This document shows positions 16,464-26,210 of a DNA stretch of 64,000 nucleotides, piece after piece. The notes under the pieces are model-generated. The model was not told where the DNA came from, searched no databases, and saw nothing but the letters and a program-made list of their open reading frames with translations. The stretch is from Nocardia sp. SYP-A9097 (GTDB lineage: Bacteria; Actinomycetota; Actinomycetes; Mycobacteriales; Mycobacteriaceae). A program made the position numbers and the translations under genes. The stretch covers positions 16,636 through 80,635 of the forward strand of contig NZ_WJIC01000029.1 in NCBI RefSeq assembly GCF_009649815.1. Reading direction: 5' to 3'. Each line of letters starts with the position of its first letter. The stretch's first letter is position 1.

Positions 16464-17933
16464 TCAGCGTGTTCGGGCGTCGAGCCGACGCAGCGCGGGT
16501 TTGTCGATCTTGCCGACGGCGTTCTTGGGCAGCTCCCCGAGAATCCGGATCGACACGGGCAGTTTGTATTTCGCCAATCCGGTGCGGGCGTGGTCGCGAA
16601 TCGCGTCCGTATCCAGCTCCGCTCCGCCGGTGAGGGACACGAAGAGGACCGGCTGCTCGCCGTAGACCGGATCGGGTCTGCCCACCACCGCGGCTTCGGC
16701 GATCTCGGGCAGCTGATAGACGACGGTCTCGATTTCCTTGGGGTAGATGTTCTCGCCGCCGCGAATGATCATGTCCTTGGCTCGGTCCACCAGGATGAGG
16801 TAGCCGTCCTGGTCGATTCGGCCGATATCGCCGGTGTGCAGCCAGCCGTCCACAATGGTGGTCGCGGTGGCCTCGGGCCGATTGAGATAGCCGCGCATGA
16901 CATTCGGGCCGGAGATGAGCACCTCGCCGGTCTCTCCCCGTGGCGCTTCGGTGCCGTCCGCCGCGACGATCCGGATGCGCTGGCCCGGCAACGGCAGGCC
17001 GACGGTGCCCGGTTTCCGCTGTCCGGCAACGGGATTGAGAGTACTGGCGCAGCTTCCCTCGGAGAGCCCGTAGCCCTCGATGATCGGAATACCGTATCGG
17101 GCTTCGAATTTGGCCAGCAGCTCGACGCTCACCGGTGCCGCGCCGCAGATACCGAAACGCAGCGAGGAGGTATCCGGGCGCACCTGGGCGGGCAGTTCGA
17201 CCAGCATGGTGTAGATGGTCGGCACCGCGGAAAAGTAGGTGGCACGCGAGCTTTCGACTCTGCTGAAGAATGTCTTCACATCGAACCGTCCCGCGACGGT
17301 GGTCTGCCCGCCCGCCAGCAGCGGCGACAGCACGCTGACGACGATCCCATTGACATGGAACAGCGGCAGAATGAGCAGACTGTGATCGGCCGCGGTCAGT
17401 GCGAGCGCACCGATCACCATGTCGCACATGGATCGCAGATTGGCGTGATCGAGCATGACGCCCTTGGGCCGGCCGGTGGTTCCGCTGGTGTAGATGAGCA
17501 ATGCCAGTGCGTTCACATCCACGTCGATCGGATCGGCGTCCGGTTCGAGTGCACCGGCGCGCAGCTCGTCCACCGACACCACCGCGCGCACCGGACCGTC
17601 GAACGCCCGATCGGTGACCAGTATCTTCGCCCCGGCGTCGGTCACCTGATAGGCCACCTCACCGGCGACCAACGCGGGATTCACCGGTGTGAGGGCCGCG
17701 CCCAGTCGCCAAGCGGCGAAGAGCGTCACCACCAGATCGGCGGTATTGGGCAACAGGACCGCGACCACGTCACCGGGACCGACGTCATAACCGCGCAGCG
17801 TCGCGGCGGCCCGCCGCACCGCCCGGAGAAATCCGGTGTTGTCCAGTGCGCTGCCGTCATCGGCGAGGGCAGGTCCCCGAGGGCGGACCGCGGCTCGGTG
17901 ATCGGGTAGGGCGGGAAGACCGGGGAGATTCAT
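16464..17933 (-). CDS. class I adenylate-forming enzyme / acyl-CoA synthetase
   Basis: 489 aa with all ANL motifs: A3 loop LLIYTSGTTGRPKGV, A5 EGYGLSEGS, A7/8 GWLHTGDIGRIDQDGYLILV followed by hinge and PKEIETVVYQLP, and the catalytic Lys in LPKNAVGKIDKPALR. It activates a carboxylic acid to acyl-AMP and then acyl-CoA. The start is set at 17933 (MNLPGLPALP) because AAGGAA lies just upstream; the frame is open 12 codons further. First gene of the leftward trio, divergent from a PucR regulator. Confidence 0.9.
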   Translation of the reverse strand: MNLPGLPALPDHRAAVRPRGPALADDGSALDNTGFLRAVRRAAATLRGYDVGPGDVVAVLLPNTADLVVTLFAAWRLGAALTPVNPALVAGEVAYQVTDAGAKILVTDRAFDGPVRAVVSVDELRAGALEPDADPIDVDVNALALLIYTSGTTGRPKGVMLDHANLRSMCDMVIGALALTAADHSLLILPLFHVNGIVVSVLSPLLAGGQTTVAGRFDVKTFFSRVESSRATYFSAVPTIYTMLVELPAQVRPDTSSLRFGICGAAPVSVELLAKFEARYGIPIIEGYGLSEGSCASTLNPVAGQRKPGTVGLPLPGQRIRIVAADGTEAPRGETGEVLISGPNVMRGYLNRPEATATTIVDGWLHTGDIGRIDQDGYLILVDRAKDMIIRGGENIYPKEIETVVYQLPEIAEAAVVGRPDPVYGEQPVLFVSLTGGAELDTDAIRDHARTGLAKYKLPVSIRILGELPKNAVGKIDKPALRRLDARTR

Positions 17934-18098
17934 GAGCGATTCCTTGCGAAGCGGGAACGATGCCGACAACGGTAGGAATCACCGGCCCGTCTGCCACCGT
18001 CGTCCGTGAACGAAGTTCGCACCCGCAGTTGTCGCGGGAAGACAACCCGGCCCCGCGAATCACCCGCCACCGTCGCCGGACCGGCCTACCGTGGAGGT

Positions 18099-19376
18099 GT
18101 GACGATTGCGCGGCGCGACAGCGAGGTCGCGGTGGACCGCTATGTCGAGGCGATCGCCGCCCGAATGAACGCCCGGGTGGCGCAGTTGAGTGCGGCCATT
18201 CGCGCCGTACTCGAGGAGGACATCGCCGACCTACGTGGTGATCCGCGCACGGTGGACCTGCTCGGCGCGAGCGTCGAGGCCAATGTGGACACCCTGTTGC
18301 ACGCGCTGCGCCACAATATTCCGGTCGATCATATCCAGGCTCCGGGTGCGGCCGTCGAATACGCCAGACGCCTTGCGCACCAGGGTGTTCCGGCCAATGC
18401 GCTGGTGCGGGCCTACCGGCTCGGGCAGCGCCGGCTGAGTGAACTGGTCTTCGCCGAATTGCATGAGATGGCGATTCCCGCGGAGGACCGGGTCACCGCC
18501 ATCGAACGGATCACCGGCATCATGTTCGACTACATCGACCGGATCACCGAACAGGTCGTGGTCATCTACGACGATGAGCGCGAACACTGGCTGGAGAATC
18601 GGAACAGCCTGCGCGCCTTGCGCATTCGCGAATTGCTGACTTCCCGCAAACCGGTGGACGCCGATGCGGCCTCGACCGATATCCGGTATCCGCTGAGCTG
18701 GCATCACGTCGCCCTGGTGCTGTGGTTCCCGGAGTCCGACGAGGACCGGATTCCACGGCTCCAGCAGTTCGCGCGCGAGCTCGCGCAGACCCTGGAAGCG
18801 GACGCGCCCGCGCTGTTCGTCGCCACCGAACCCGCCTGTGGCTGGGCGTGGTTGCCGTACCGCGCGGACCCGCATGACCTGTCCGCACGCATTCGTGACG
18901 TCGCACGAGCCGGAACCGAAACGCCCGGAATCGCCATCGGCCCGCCGGGGACGGGATTCGAGGGGTTCCGCCTCTCGCATCGGCATGCCGAGCGCGCCCA
19001 GGCGGTTGCCCTGGTACGCGGGCTGGCGAATCCGATTGTCGCCGCCTCCGACCCGGGCCTGTCCACGGCGGCGCTACTGGGTGGCGATCTCACCGAAACC
19101 CGCGACTGGGTGGGCGAGGTACTCGGTGATCTGGCCCTGGATACCGAGAACGATGAGCGCCTGCGGGAGACCTTGCGCGTATTCCTGCGCACCGGTGCGA
19201 GTTTCAAAGCCGCGGCGGGTGAACTGGACCTGCACTTCAATTCGGTGAAGTACCGGATCGGCCGCGCCATCGCCCGCCGGGGCCGGCCGATCACGCAGGA
19301 CCGCCTCGATGTCGAACTCGCGCTGCTGGTCTGCCACTGGTACGGGCGCGCCGTGCTGCGCACCCGGCCGTCCTGA
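18099..19376 (+). CDS. PucR/CdaR-type transcriptional regulator
   Basis: About 425 aa. The N-terminal ~170 residues are a helical sensory region. The C-terminal HTH_30 domain is clear: RETLRVFLRTGASFKAAAGE, then LDLHFNSVKYRIGRAIARRG. Such proteins activate or repress adjacent catabolic genes. It lies divergent from the acyl-CoA synthetase trio and upstream of the PHA genes, so it may govern either. The start is uncertain: GTG 18099 has GGAGG only 1 base away; an ATG at about 18164 is possible. Confidence 0.88.
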   Translation: MTIARRDSEVAVDRYVEAIAARMNARVAQLSAAIRAVLEEDIADLRGDPRTVDLLGASVEANVDTLLHALRHNIPVDHIQAPGAAVEYARRLAHQGVPANALVRAYRLGQRRLSELVFAELHEMAIPAEDRVTAIERITGIMFDYIDRITEQVVVIYDDEREHWLENRNSLRALRIRELLTSRKPVDADAASTDIRYPLSWHHVALVLWFPESDEDRIPRLQQFARELAQTLEADAPALFVATEPACGWAWLPYRADPHDLSARIRDVARAGTETPGIAIGPPGTGFEGFRLSHRHAERAQAVALVRGLANPIVAASDPGLSTAALLGGDLTETRDWVGEVLGDLALDTENDERLRETLRVFLRTGASFKAAAGELDLHFNSVKYRIGRAIARRGRPITQDRLDVELALLVCHWYGRAVLRTRPS

Positions 19377-19697
19377 CCGCACCCTTTCGAATCCGGCTGT
19401 CCGGCGTCGTTTCCGGAGACACCGGTCACCCTCGCACCGACAATGACCGGCGCGTTCTTCGTCCCCTCGAGACAATGGCAGCCGCTCACGAGCGGCCTAC
19501 CTTTATCGCCACGGACACCGATCTCATCGACGCAATCCCGTAAGGGGACCGCGGAACCGGGTCCCCTCCTATCGATCTGCGACAGCTCGATATTCGGCAG
19601 CGCGGCCGTGAGCTCACCCGGGATGAGAACGACATACCTCGCGTCCCGGCGATGAATCGGCGCTCCGAAGATCCCGAGTATCAGGAGAAGTGAGCAC
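19377..19697. other. intergenic region before phaC, no supported gene
   Basis: Frames here are extensions of antisense shadows and lack recognisable domains. The promoter of the PHA operon must lie here. A short AGGAGAAG ribosome-binding site precedes the phaC ATG. Confidence 0.45.
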
Positions 19698-21389
19698 ATG
19701 GTGACGAATTCCGACCATGCCGACGAGCTGGCCGCCCCACTCGATTTACTACTGACCAGTTCGGCCATCGGTATCGGCAGGCGCATGCTGCCGAACACTT
19801 CGTGGAACCGGCTGGCCATAGAACTGGCACGCCGCCCCGGAGTGCTCGGCGCACACGCCTCCGAGCTGGGCCACGAACTGGTGGATATCGTGCGCGGCCG
19901 CTCGCAGCGCGCTCCGGTCAAGGCGGACAAGCGGTTCACCGATCCGGCCTGGCAGGGTAATCCGCTGCTCAAACGCAGTATGCAGGCGTATCTGGCGGCC
20001 ACCGACACGGCCGAGAGCCTGCTCTCCGACGCGCATCTGGACTGGCGGGACGATCAGTGGATGCGTTTTGTCATCGACAATGCGCTCGAGGGGCTGTCGC
20101 CGAGCAATAATCCGCTGCTCAATCCGCTGGGCTGGAAGGCTTTGATAGATACCGGCGGGCTCAGCGCGGTGCGCGGGCTGCGACGCTTCGCCACCGATAT
20201 GGCCGGTGCGCCAAGGGTTCCCGCCATGGTGGAATCGGATGCGTTCACCCTCGGAGAGAATGTCGCCGTCACACCGGGTGCTGTGGTGTTGCGCACCGAG
20301 GTGTTCGAGCTGATCCAGTACACGCCGCAGACCGCGCAGGTGCGAACTATTCCACTGCTCATGGTGCCGCCGGTGATCAACAAGTACTACATCATGGATA
20401 TCGCGCCCGGCCGCAGCATGATCGAATACTTCCTGTCCCAGGGGCAGCAGGTGTTCGCCATTTCGTGGCGCAATCCCACTGCCGCCCAGCGTGATTGGGA
20501 TTTCGATACCTACGGTCAGGCGATCGTCGACGCACTGGACGCGGTCGAACGCATCACCGGCTCCGAACGCACGCATTTGCAGGCGTCCTGCTCCGGCGGG
20601 ATTCTCGCGGCTATGACCGCCGCGCATCTCACCGAGATCGGGCAGGACGATCGACTGGCGAGCCTGACGCTCATGGTCACCGTGCTGGATCAGGCCCGGG
20701 CCGGATTCGCCGCGGCCGCCATCGATGAGGAGACCGCCAAGATGGCGATCGCGGTCTCGGCGCGCAAGGGCTATCTGGACGGTCGCGCGCTGGCGGAGGT
20801 GTTCGCCTGGCTGCGGCCCACCGATCTGGTGTGGCGGTACTGGGTCAACAACTATCTACAGGGCCGCGCACCCGCACCGTTCGACGTGCTGTTCTGGAAT
20901 GCCGACACCACCCGCATGACCGCGGCGCTGCACCGGGACATGGTCATGCTCGGCGTGCACAATTCGCTCACCGAGCCGGATGCGGTGCGCATGCTCGGCA
21001 CACCCGTGGATCTGTCGCGGGTGACCGTCGACAGCTATGTGGTCGCCGGGCTCGCCGACCATATTTCGCCGTGGCAGGCGTGCTATCGCAGTGCGCGACT
21101 GCTGGGCAGTAAGGATCTGCGGTTCGTGCTCTCCACCAGCGGCCATATCGCCGCACTGGTGAATCCGCCCGGAAATCCCAAGGCCGCCTATCGAATCGGG
21201 CCCGCCGACCAGGCCGATCCGGACGCATGGGTGGATTCCGCAGCGCCGCAATCGGGTTCGTGGTGGCCGGACTTCACGGCCTGGCTCGCCGATCGCAGCG
21301 GACCGGACCGGGACGCGCCCGCCACGCTCGGGTCTCCCGAACTGCCGCCCTTGGACGCGGCTCCCGGCAAATACGTACTCACGCACTGA
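19698..21389 (+). CDS. phaC: class I/II polyhydroxyalkanoate synthase
   Basis: 563 aa. PhaC catalytic elements are all present: the lipase-like box QASCSGG with nucleophile Cys298, Asp454 in GLADHISPW, and His483 in STSGHIAALVNPPGNP. The N-terminal SDKRF-type region (VKADKRFTDPAWQGNPLLKR) is also typical. It polymerises (R)-3-hydroxyacyl-CoA into PHA on the granule surface. AGGAGAAG precedes the ATG. It heads an operon with a MaoC/PhaJ hydratase (10-bp gap) and a PhaZ-like hydrolase (4-bp overlap). Confidence 0.95.
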   Translation: MVTNSDHADELAAPLDLLLTSSAIGIGRRMLPNTSWNRLAIELARRPGVLGAHASELGHELVDIVRGRSQRAPVKADKRFTDPAWQGNPLLKRSMQAYLAATDTAESLLSDAHLDWRDDQWMRFVIDNALEGLSPSNNPLLNPLGWKALIDTGGLSAVRGLRRFATDMAGAPRVPAMVESDAFTLGENVAVTPGAVVLRTEVFELIQYTPQTAQVRTIPLLMVPPVINKYYIMDIAPGRSMIEYFLSQGQQVFAISWRNPTAAQRDWDFDTYGQAIVDALDAVERITGSERTHLQASCSGGILAAMTAAHLTEIGQDDRLASLTLMVTVLDQARAGFAAAAIDEETAKMAIAVSARKGYLDGRALAEVFAWLRPTDLVWRYWVNNYLQGRAPAPFDVLFWNADTTRMTAALHRDMVMLGVHNSLTEPDAVRMLGTPVDLSRVTVDSYVVAGLADHISPWQACYRSARLLGSKDLRFVLSTSGHIAALVNPPGNPKAAYRIGPADQADPDAWVDSAAPQSGSWWPDFTAWLADRSGPDRDAPATLGSPELPPLDAAPGKYVLTH

Positions 21390-21399
21390 AAGGTCTGTC

Positions 21400-21852
21400 A
21401 TGACAACACAACTCGATACCCCGGCCGATCTGCTCGGCCGCGCCGGACAGCTGCTCGGCGCCAGCGACTGGATCGAGATCATCCAGCCGCAGGTCGATCT
21501 GTTCGCGGAGGCGACCGGTGATCATCAGTGGATTCACACCGATCCGCGGCGTGCGGCCGCCGGGCCGTTCGGTGGCACCATCGCGCACGGCTATCTCACG
21601 CTATCCCTCGCGCCCGTCGTGATCGCCGAAGTCCTGGAGATCCGCGGGCTGACCGCCGCCCTGAACTACGGTTTGAACAAAGTGCGGTTCCCGGCGCCGG
21701 TGCCGGTGGGTTCGAAGGTGCGGGCGATGGTGACACTCGTTGCCGCACAACAGAAGCCCTCCGGGGTGGAGGCGGTATTCGGTCTCACCTATGAGATCGA
21801 CGGCGGTACCCGCCCGGCCTGTGTCGCCGATGTCGTAGTGCTCTACCCGTGA
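21400..21852 (+). CDS. phaJ: MaoC-like (R)-specific enoyl-CoA hydratase
   Basis: 150 aa hot-dog-fold protein with the hydratase 2 motif: FAEATGDHQWIHTDP, where Asp41 and His46 are the catalytic pair, then GPFGGTIAHGYLTLSL. Such enzymes turn beta-oxidation enoyl-CoA into (R)-3-hydroxyacyl-CoA, the substrate of PhaC. This explains its place directly after phaC. The next gene begins inside its stop codon. Confidence 0.92.
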   Translation: MTTQLDTPADLLGRAGQLLGASDWIEIIQPQVDLFAEATGDHQWIHTDPRRAAAGPFGGTIAHGYLTLSLAPVVIAEVLEIRGLTAALNYGLNKVRFPAPVPVGSKVRAMVTLVAAQQKPSGVEAVFGLTYEIDGGTRPACVADVVVLYP

Positions 21853-22685
21853 ATACGCCGTTGCCCGCCGACGCCGTCGAGCAACGGCTCATCGCCGTAC
21901 TGGGACAACAGATCCGAGTGCACGTGCGATGGGGTTCCGGAGTGCCGCTGGTGCTTTGCAACGGGATCGGGGCCGCGCTCGAGGTACTCGATCCGCTCGT
22001 CGCGGCGCTGGATCCGCGGACCACCGTGGTGCGGTTCGATGTGCCCGGTGTCGGCGGATCACCGAATTCGCCACTGCCGTACGGGTTTCCGTATCTCGCT
22101 GCGGTGTTGCGAGGAGCACTGCACAAACTCGGAATCGATGAACCGGTCGATGTGCTCGGCCTCTCCTGGGGCGGCGCGCTGGCCCAGCAGTACGCGTTCC
22201 AGTACCCGCGCCGGTGCCGGCGATTGATCCTGGTCTCCACCGGCACCGGGGTGGTCATGATTCCGGGACGGCCGCGGGTGCTGCTGGAAATGCTGACCCC
22301 GCGCCGCTTCCTGGATCATCACTACGCCGCGCGTATCGCCGGCGAGCTGTACGGCGGCACCGCCCGCCACGATCCCGCGATTGTCGAGCGGCTGTTCGAC
22401 CGGCAACTGATGGCCGGATCGCGGGTCGGCTACCTGCATCAATTACTGGCGGGTTCGGTGTGGACGAGCCTGTTCGCGCTCCCACTCATCCGCCAGCGGA
22501 CCCTGATTCTGGCGGGCACCGACGATCCGATCATCCCGATCGGCAACGCGCGCATCATGAACCGGCTGCTACCGCATTCGACGATGCACCTGCACATGGG
22601 CGGTCATGTCGATCTGATCACCGATGCGGGCGAACTGGCCCCGGTGATCGAAGCCTTTCGCGCCGAGCACGATTCGAGGAAATGA
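21849..22685 (+). CDS. phaZ: alpha/beta hydrolase, intracellular PHA depolymerase-like
   Basis: 278 aa. The nucleophile elbow GLSWGGALAQQYA (Ser106) matches medium-chain-length PHA depolymerases. GTDDPIIPIGNA carries the likely Asp, and GGHVDLI the His. The GTG start overlaps the phaJ stop by 4 bases. In this operon it would release 3-hydroxy acids from stored polymer, which the nearby acyl-CoA synthetase could reactivate (inference). It could instead be another lipid hydrolase. Confidence 0.8.
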   Translation: MNTPLPADAVEQRLIAVLGQQIRVHVRWGSGVPLVLCNGIGAALEVLDPLVAALDPRTTVVRFDVPGVGGSPNSPLPYGFPYLAAVLRGALHKLGIDEPVDVLGLSWGGALAQQYAFQYPRRCRRLILVSTGTGVVMIPGRPRVLLEMLTPRRFLDHHYAARIAGELYGGTARHDPAIVERLFDRQLMAGSRVGYLHQLLAGSVWTSLFALPLIRQRTLILAGTDDPIIPIGNARIMNRLLPHSTMHLHMGGHVDLITDAGELAPVIEAFRAEHDSRK

Positions 22686-22696
22686 ACACCAGACCG

Positions 22697-24202
22697 TCAT
22701 GAAGTCAGCACGGAGCGGATTCGATTGTTCGGGTCCACTCGGGTGCGGAGTTGGGCCAGGCGGGTGTGATTGGGGCCGTAGTAGCGGGACAATGGGTCGC
22801 CGGGCTCGAGGTAGTTGACGTACGCTCCGACCGAATCGGGTGCGAGGGTGGCGTGGGAGTCGGCGAGCCATGTCAGGGCGGCGGCGTGCGGAATCGGTTC
22901 GTAGGCACCCCATTCCACGATGGCGGCGTGGTCGCGCCAGGGGAAAGCCGTGGCGGTGGGAGACAGGTCGCGGATCGCGCCGTCGAGGGTATTGATCTGC
23001 ACCCAGCCGGTGCCGCCGACGCTGGAGAACCGGGTGACGGACTCGAGCACCCGGCCGATGATGTCGGGGGTGAGGACGGAGACGATGTCGGAGCCGTTGG
23101 TGAAGGCGGCGCGCGGCTGATCGGCGGTGCCGCCCGCCAGATACAGGACGGTGTCCATGTGGCCGAGGGTGCGAGTGTCGGTGTCGGTGGGGGCGACGCC
23201 GATCGCCTCGGTGAGCGCGGCTGCGACGGTCTCGCCCTCGCCTTCGGGGCATACCAGCTGCATCCAGCAGCGTAGGCCGCCCGCGCCGTCGGCGTCCACG
23301 CTGATATTGGCCCATTGCTCGCGGTCCGCGGCCCGCAGCCACTCCTGCCAGCCGCTGATGACACGGTCCGCGTTCTCACCCGGAAAGGTCAGGCGCACCA
23401 CATCTTTCGCGGTCGCCTCGATGGTTTCGAAGGTCAGCGAGGTGACAATGCCGAACAGCGGGCCGCCGCCGCGCAGCGCCCAGAACAGGTCCGGGTTGGC
23501 GGTGGCGGACACATCGGTGATGGTGCCGTCGGGCAGGACCAGCGTGGCGGCGGTGAGCCGATCACAGGTGAGGCCGTGGGCGCGGGATTCCGGGCCGAAT
23601 CCGCCGCCCAGGGTGAGACCCGCGACACCGACGCCGGGACACGAGCCGGCAGGCAGGCTCCGCCCGGACCGATCGAGTTCGCCATACACCTCATAGAGGG
23701 TGTGCCCCGGTGATACGACAGCCCGCCCGCCTTCGGTGCGTACGCCGCGCAACCGCCGCACGTCGATGATCAGCGATCCGGCTGCCGTGGAAACCCCCGC
23801 ATAGGAATGACCACCCGCCCGCGCCGCCACCTCGAGATCGTTCTCGGCCGCGAAACCGAAGGCCGTGGCCACATCTCCGGCATCGGCGACCTGCACGACA
23901 GCCGTCGGCGTCTCATTGTCGAAACGAGTGTTGAAAACCTCTTTCGCCACCGGGTATTCCAGATCACCCGGCAACATCACCCGCCCACGCAGCTTGCCTT
24001 GCAACGCACGCCATTTCGGGTCGGCGCTGCCGGAGCCGGAACCCGAAGCGCTCCCCGAGGCACCCGTGTCACCGCCGAAGGATCCCGGGGCGGGCGCCGC
24101 ATTGGAGGCAGACAGTCGAGTGGCCCCGGCGAAACCCACACCGGCGACCCCGATTCCGAGCGCACCGCGCAGAAACAGGCTGCGCGAGAACGGGGGTCTC
24201 AC
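22697..24202 (-). CDS. secreted FAD-linked oxidase, berberine-bridge-enzyme type
   Basis: 501 aa. The N-terminus SRSLFLRGALGIGVAGVGFA looks like a Tat/Sec signal but has only one Arg at the twin-Arg position, so Tat export is doubtful. Residues ~45-70 are a Gly/Ser linker. The FAD domain has VAARAGGHSYAGVS, with the His of 8-alpha-histidyl FAD, and GSCPGVGVAGLTLGGGFG, with the Cys for 6-S-cysteinyl FAD, so bicovalent FAD is expected. The C-terminal BBE motif includes YVNYLEP and YYGPNHTRLAQLR. Convergent with the PHA operon. Confidence 0.9.
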   Translation of the reverse strand: MRPPFSRSLFLRGALGIGVAGVGFAGATRLSASNAAPAPGSFGGDTGASGSASGSGSGSADPKWRALQGKLRGRVMLPGDLEYPVAKEVFNTRFDNETPTAVVQVADAGDVATAFGFAAENDLEVAARAGGHSYAGVSTAAGSLIIDVRRLRGVRTEGGRAVVSPGHTLYEVYGELDRSGRSLPAGSCPGVGVAGLTLGGGFGPESRAHGLTCDRLTAATLVLPDGTITDVSATANPDLFWALRGGGPLFGIVTSLTFETIEATAKDVVRLTFPGENADRVISGWQEWLRAADREQWANISVDADGAGGLRCWMQLVCPEGEGETVAAALTEAIGVAPTDTDTRTLGHMDTVLYLAGGTADQPRAAFTNGSDIVSVLTPDIIGRVLESVTRFSSVGGTGWVQINTLDGAIRDLSPTATAFPWRDHAAIVEWGAYEPIPHAAALTWLADSHATLAPDSVGAYVNYLEPGDPLSRYYGPNHTRLAQLRTRVDPNNRIRSVLTS

Positions 24203-24642
24203 ACCGCTCTCCGGCCGTCGTTCGAGATGCGGTGCGCCCGCGGGTAATTAGCTATCGCTATCAAGTTCGAGCCCTAACCTGTTCCCATCGGACCATGCCG
24301 CCTCAATTGATCATGGTTCACCGACCGTCCATTCGGCGAAACGTGTTCCAGGCGTGTCACCATCGGCACTGCGAACCCCCAGGTGAACGGCGACGTCGGT
24401 AGACCACGAGCGCCCCCTGACACCCAGCGCTCCCGGTCATTGCCGACGGGCTACCGAAAACCAGAGAACCCGGCATCTCCACCATGATCTGCGTCGAAAT
24501 CGCCTGGGGCGCACTGGTGCGCGGCACCGCGCGGGTGTCTCCGCCCCGTCCCGTGCGCTGACGCCCTGTTCCCGCTGAGCGGAACTATTCCGAGATGCTT
24601 GCGCCGGCCTCGCCACGCCCCGGTAGAATTAGAATTGATTTC
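24203..24642. other. intergenic region, no supported gene
   Basis: No frame shows a recognisable domain. The stretch ends in an AT-richer promoter-like segment (GAATTAGAATTGATTTCATT) just upstream of the IclR gene. Confidence 0.4.
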
Positions 24643-24655
24643 ATTTCCGGGAAAT
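24643..24655. promoter_or_regulatory. palindromic operator candidate upstream of iclR-type gene
   Basis: ATTTCCGGGAAAT is a perfect 6-1-6 palindrome nine bases before the IclR start codon. Its position suggests autoregulation by the IclR protein. Inferred from symmetry only. Confidence 0.5.
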
Positions 24656-24663
24656 GGGGTGGC

Positions 24664-25455
24664 ATGACCTCGATGCTGAGCTCAGCTGCCGGCGGCGAAC
24701 ACCTGGTGCCGCACTCGATGGCCGAGCGGATCACGGCGATCATGGATCAATTCGATCGGCCGCATACAATCCGCACGCTGGACCAAGTCACCCAGCGAAC
24801 GCGGCTGCCCCGCTCGACGACGTATCGAATCCTGGAGCAGCTCATCCGACTTCAGTGGATCGACCGGACTTCGACCGGGTACCGGTTGGGTTGCCGCTCA
24901 CTTGCGCTGGGCGGGCGGGAGAACGGCCATGGCGCACTGCGCACAGCGGCGGCGCCGGTACTGCATGAGCTCGCGCTCCGCTCGAATCTTGTTGTGCACC
25001 TGGCTGTTCTGGACGGACCGGAGGTGTACTACCTCGACAAGGTAGGCGGGCGACCGGCCGAAGACATACCGTCGCGGGTAGGAGGGCGAGCGCCCGCGCA
25101 CTGCACAGCCCTGGGCAAGGCGCTGCTCGCATGGCAAGCCCCCGAGTACATCGACTCGGAGTATCCGAATGGAGTCGAGCAGCGCACCTCGCAGAGCATC
25201 GGCGAGGTCGAGCGGTTACACCGCGAGCTCGGACGTGTTCGCGCGAGCCGCGGGCTGGCATTCGAACGAGGTGAGTACGACAGCCGGATCGCCTGCGTCG
25301 GTGTGGCACTGCGCATTCCACACGGTGCCGTCGGAGCGATCTCGCTGGCGGGCGGCGTCGATATCACGCTGGAGCGGGTGGCCCCGCTGATAGTCAGGTC
25401 GGCAAGGGCCATCGCCGACGCACTGTTGGAGAATCCCGGCCCATGGCCCGTATAG
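24664..25455 (+). CDS. IclR-family transcriptional regulator
   Basis: 263 aa. The N-terminal winged HTH reads RTLDQVTQRTRLPRSTTYRI, then LEQLIRLQWIDRT. The C-terminal effector domain has AHCTALGKALLAW and FERGEYDSRIACVGVALR, both hallmark IclR motifs. The ATG at 24664 follows GGGGTGG; the 23 upstream codons look non-native. The stop overlaps the TetR gene by 13 bases, and both precede the KshA gene. IclR proteins often control aromatic or steroid catabolism. Confidence 0.93.
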   Translation: MTSMLSSAAGGEHLVPHSMAERITAIMDQFDRPHTIRTLDQVTQRTRLPRSTTYRILEQLIRLQWIDRTSTGYRLGCRSLALGGRENGHGALRTAAAPVLHELALRSNLVVHLAVLDGPEVYYLDKVGGRPAEDIPSRVGGRAPAHCTALGKALLAWQAPEYIDSEYPNGVEQRTSQSIGEVERLHRELGRVRASRGLAFERGEYDSRIACVGVALRIPHGAVGAISLAGGVDITLERVAPLIVRSARAIADALLENPGPWPV

Positions 25456-26057
25456 CCGAGGAGCGGCGTCCCGCGTCGCCGGTTTCGCCACGACAGCTGG
25501 CAGCCTGGAACCGAATGCTGACGGCCGCAGCGGATTTGGGCGCGACGACCGATCTGGACCGCGTCCAGATGACCGATGTCGCGAGATCCGCTGACGTTGC
25601 CATCGGCACCCTGTATCGCTACTTCCCTTCCAAGACACACCTTTTCGGCGCGCTATTCGAGGAGCGGGTGCTGCGGTTCGTCGACGAGCGCTGGTTGTGC
25701 GCGGGCGTCGACCCGATTGCCGATATCGGAACCAATATGGTCGAGATGAATCGGTCACTGTTGAAGACGCCGAACCTGTGCGCGGCAATGGTTCGATCCA
25801 TTACCGCGGGCTATATGAAGGACGTGCCGAACGAACGGCCTTGGCTCGGTTCACAAGTCGCGCTGCACAAAGCCATTTCGGCGACGCTCGGCCTGCCCGC
25901 CGACGAGCGAGACGGCGTGCACGACAGCATCCAACTGCTGATCTACAGCTGGTGGGGGATCCTGGTGTCCAGCCTCAGCCAACGGGTCTCGCAGGATATA
26001 TCCGAGCGACAACTACGTGTCGCGGCGTCGTCACTCCTACCCGGCCGTACCTACTAG
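25443..26057 (+). CDS. TetR-family transcriptional regulator
   Basis: 204 aa. The HTH is DLDRVQMTDVARSADVAIGT, followed by LYRYFPSKTHLFGALFEERV. The C-terminal ligand domain is helical and resembles KstR2-type regulators of steroid breakdown in its LLKTPNLCAAMVRSITAGY-like helix; subfamily not certain. It starts inside the IclR coding region and ends 153 bases before kshA, so it probably helps control kshA. Confidence 0.9.
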   Translation: MARIAEERRPASPVSPRQLAAWNRMLTAAADLGATTDLDRVQMTDVARSADVAIGTLYRYFPSKTHLFGALFEERVLRFVDERWLCAGVDPIADIGTNMVEMNRSLLKTPNLCAAMVRSITAGYMKDVPNERPWLGSQVALHKAISATLGLPADERDGVHDSIQLLIYSWWGILVSSLSQRVSQDISERQLRVAASSLLPGRTY

Positions 26058-26210
26058 CCACCGCTCGGACGGGCCTGTTCGTGGCAGGTTTCGCACCGGC
26101 GTCAGCGCTACTTCAGTCAGTGAAATCGCTTGCCTGTCAACGTAGTCGGCGGTGTTAGAACCGAAGTAGTGCGGAGTTCACCGCATGCGATCACTCCGAG
26201 GAGGGTGAAC

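Noticed and set aside
16323..17909. 528-codon plus-strand ORF
   Set aside because: Mirror frame of the acyl-CoA synthetase, which has all ANL motifs on the minus strand.
18704..20008. 434-codon minus-strand ORF spanning the pucR and phaC starts
   Set aside because: Although the middle part looks protein-like, it is antisense to two firmly identified genes and has no ribosome-binding site or family match.
22697..24202. Clear Tat signal on the flavin oxidase
   Set aside because: The motif is SRSLFL with a single Arg, so I only call it a probable export signal, not a proven Tat signal.
26080..26210. KstR-type operator upstream of kshA
   Set aside because: I looked for AACnnGTT-like palindromes and found none convincing in this gap.
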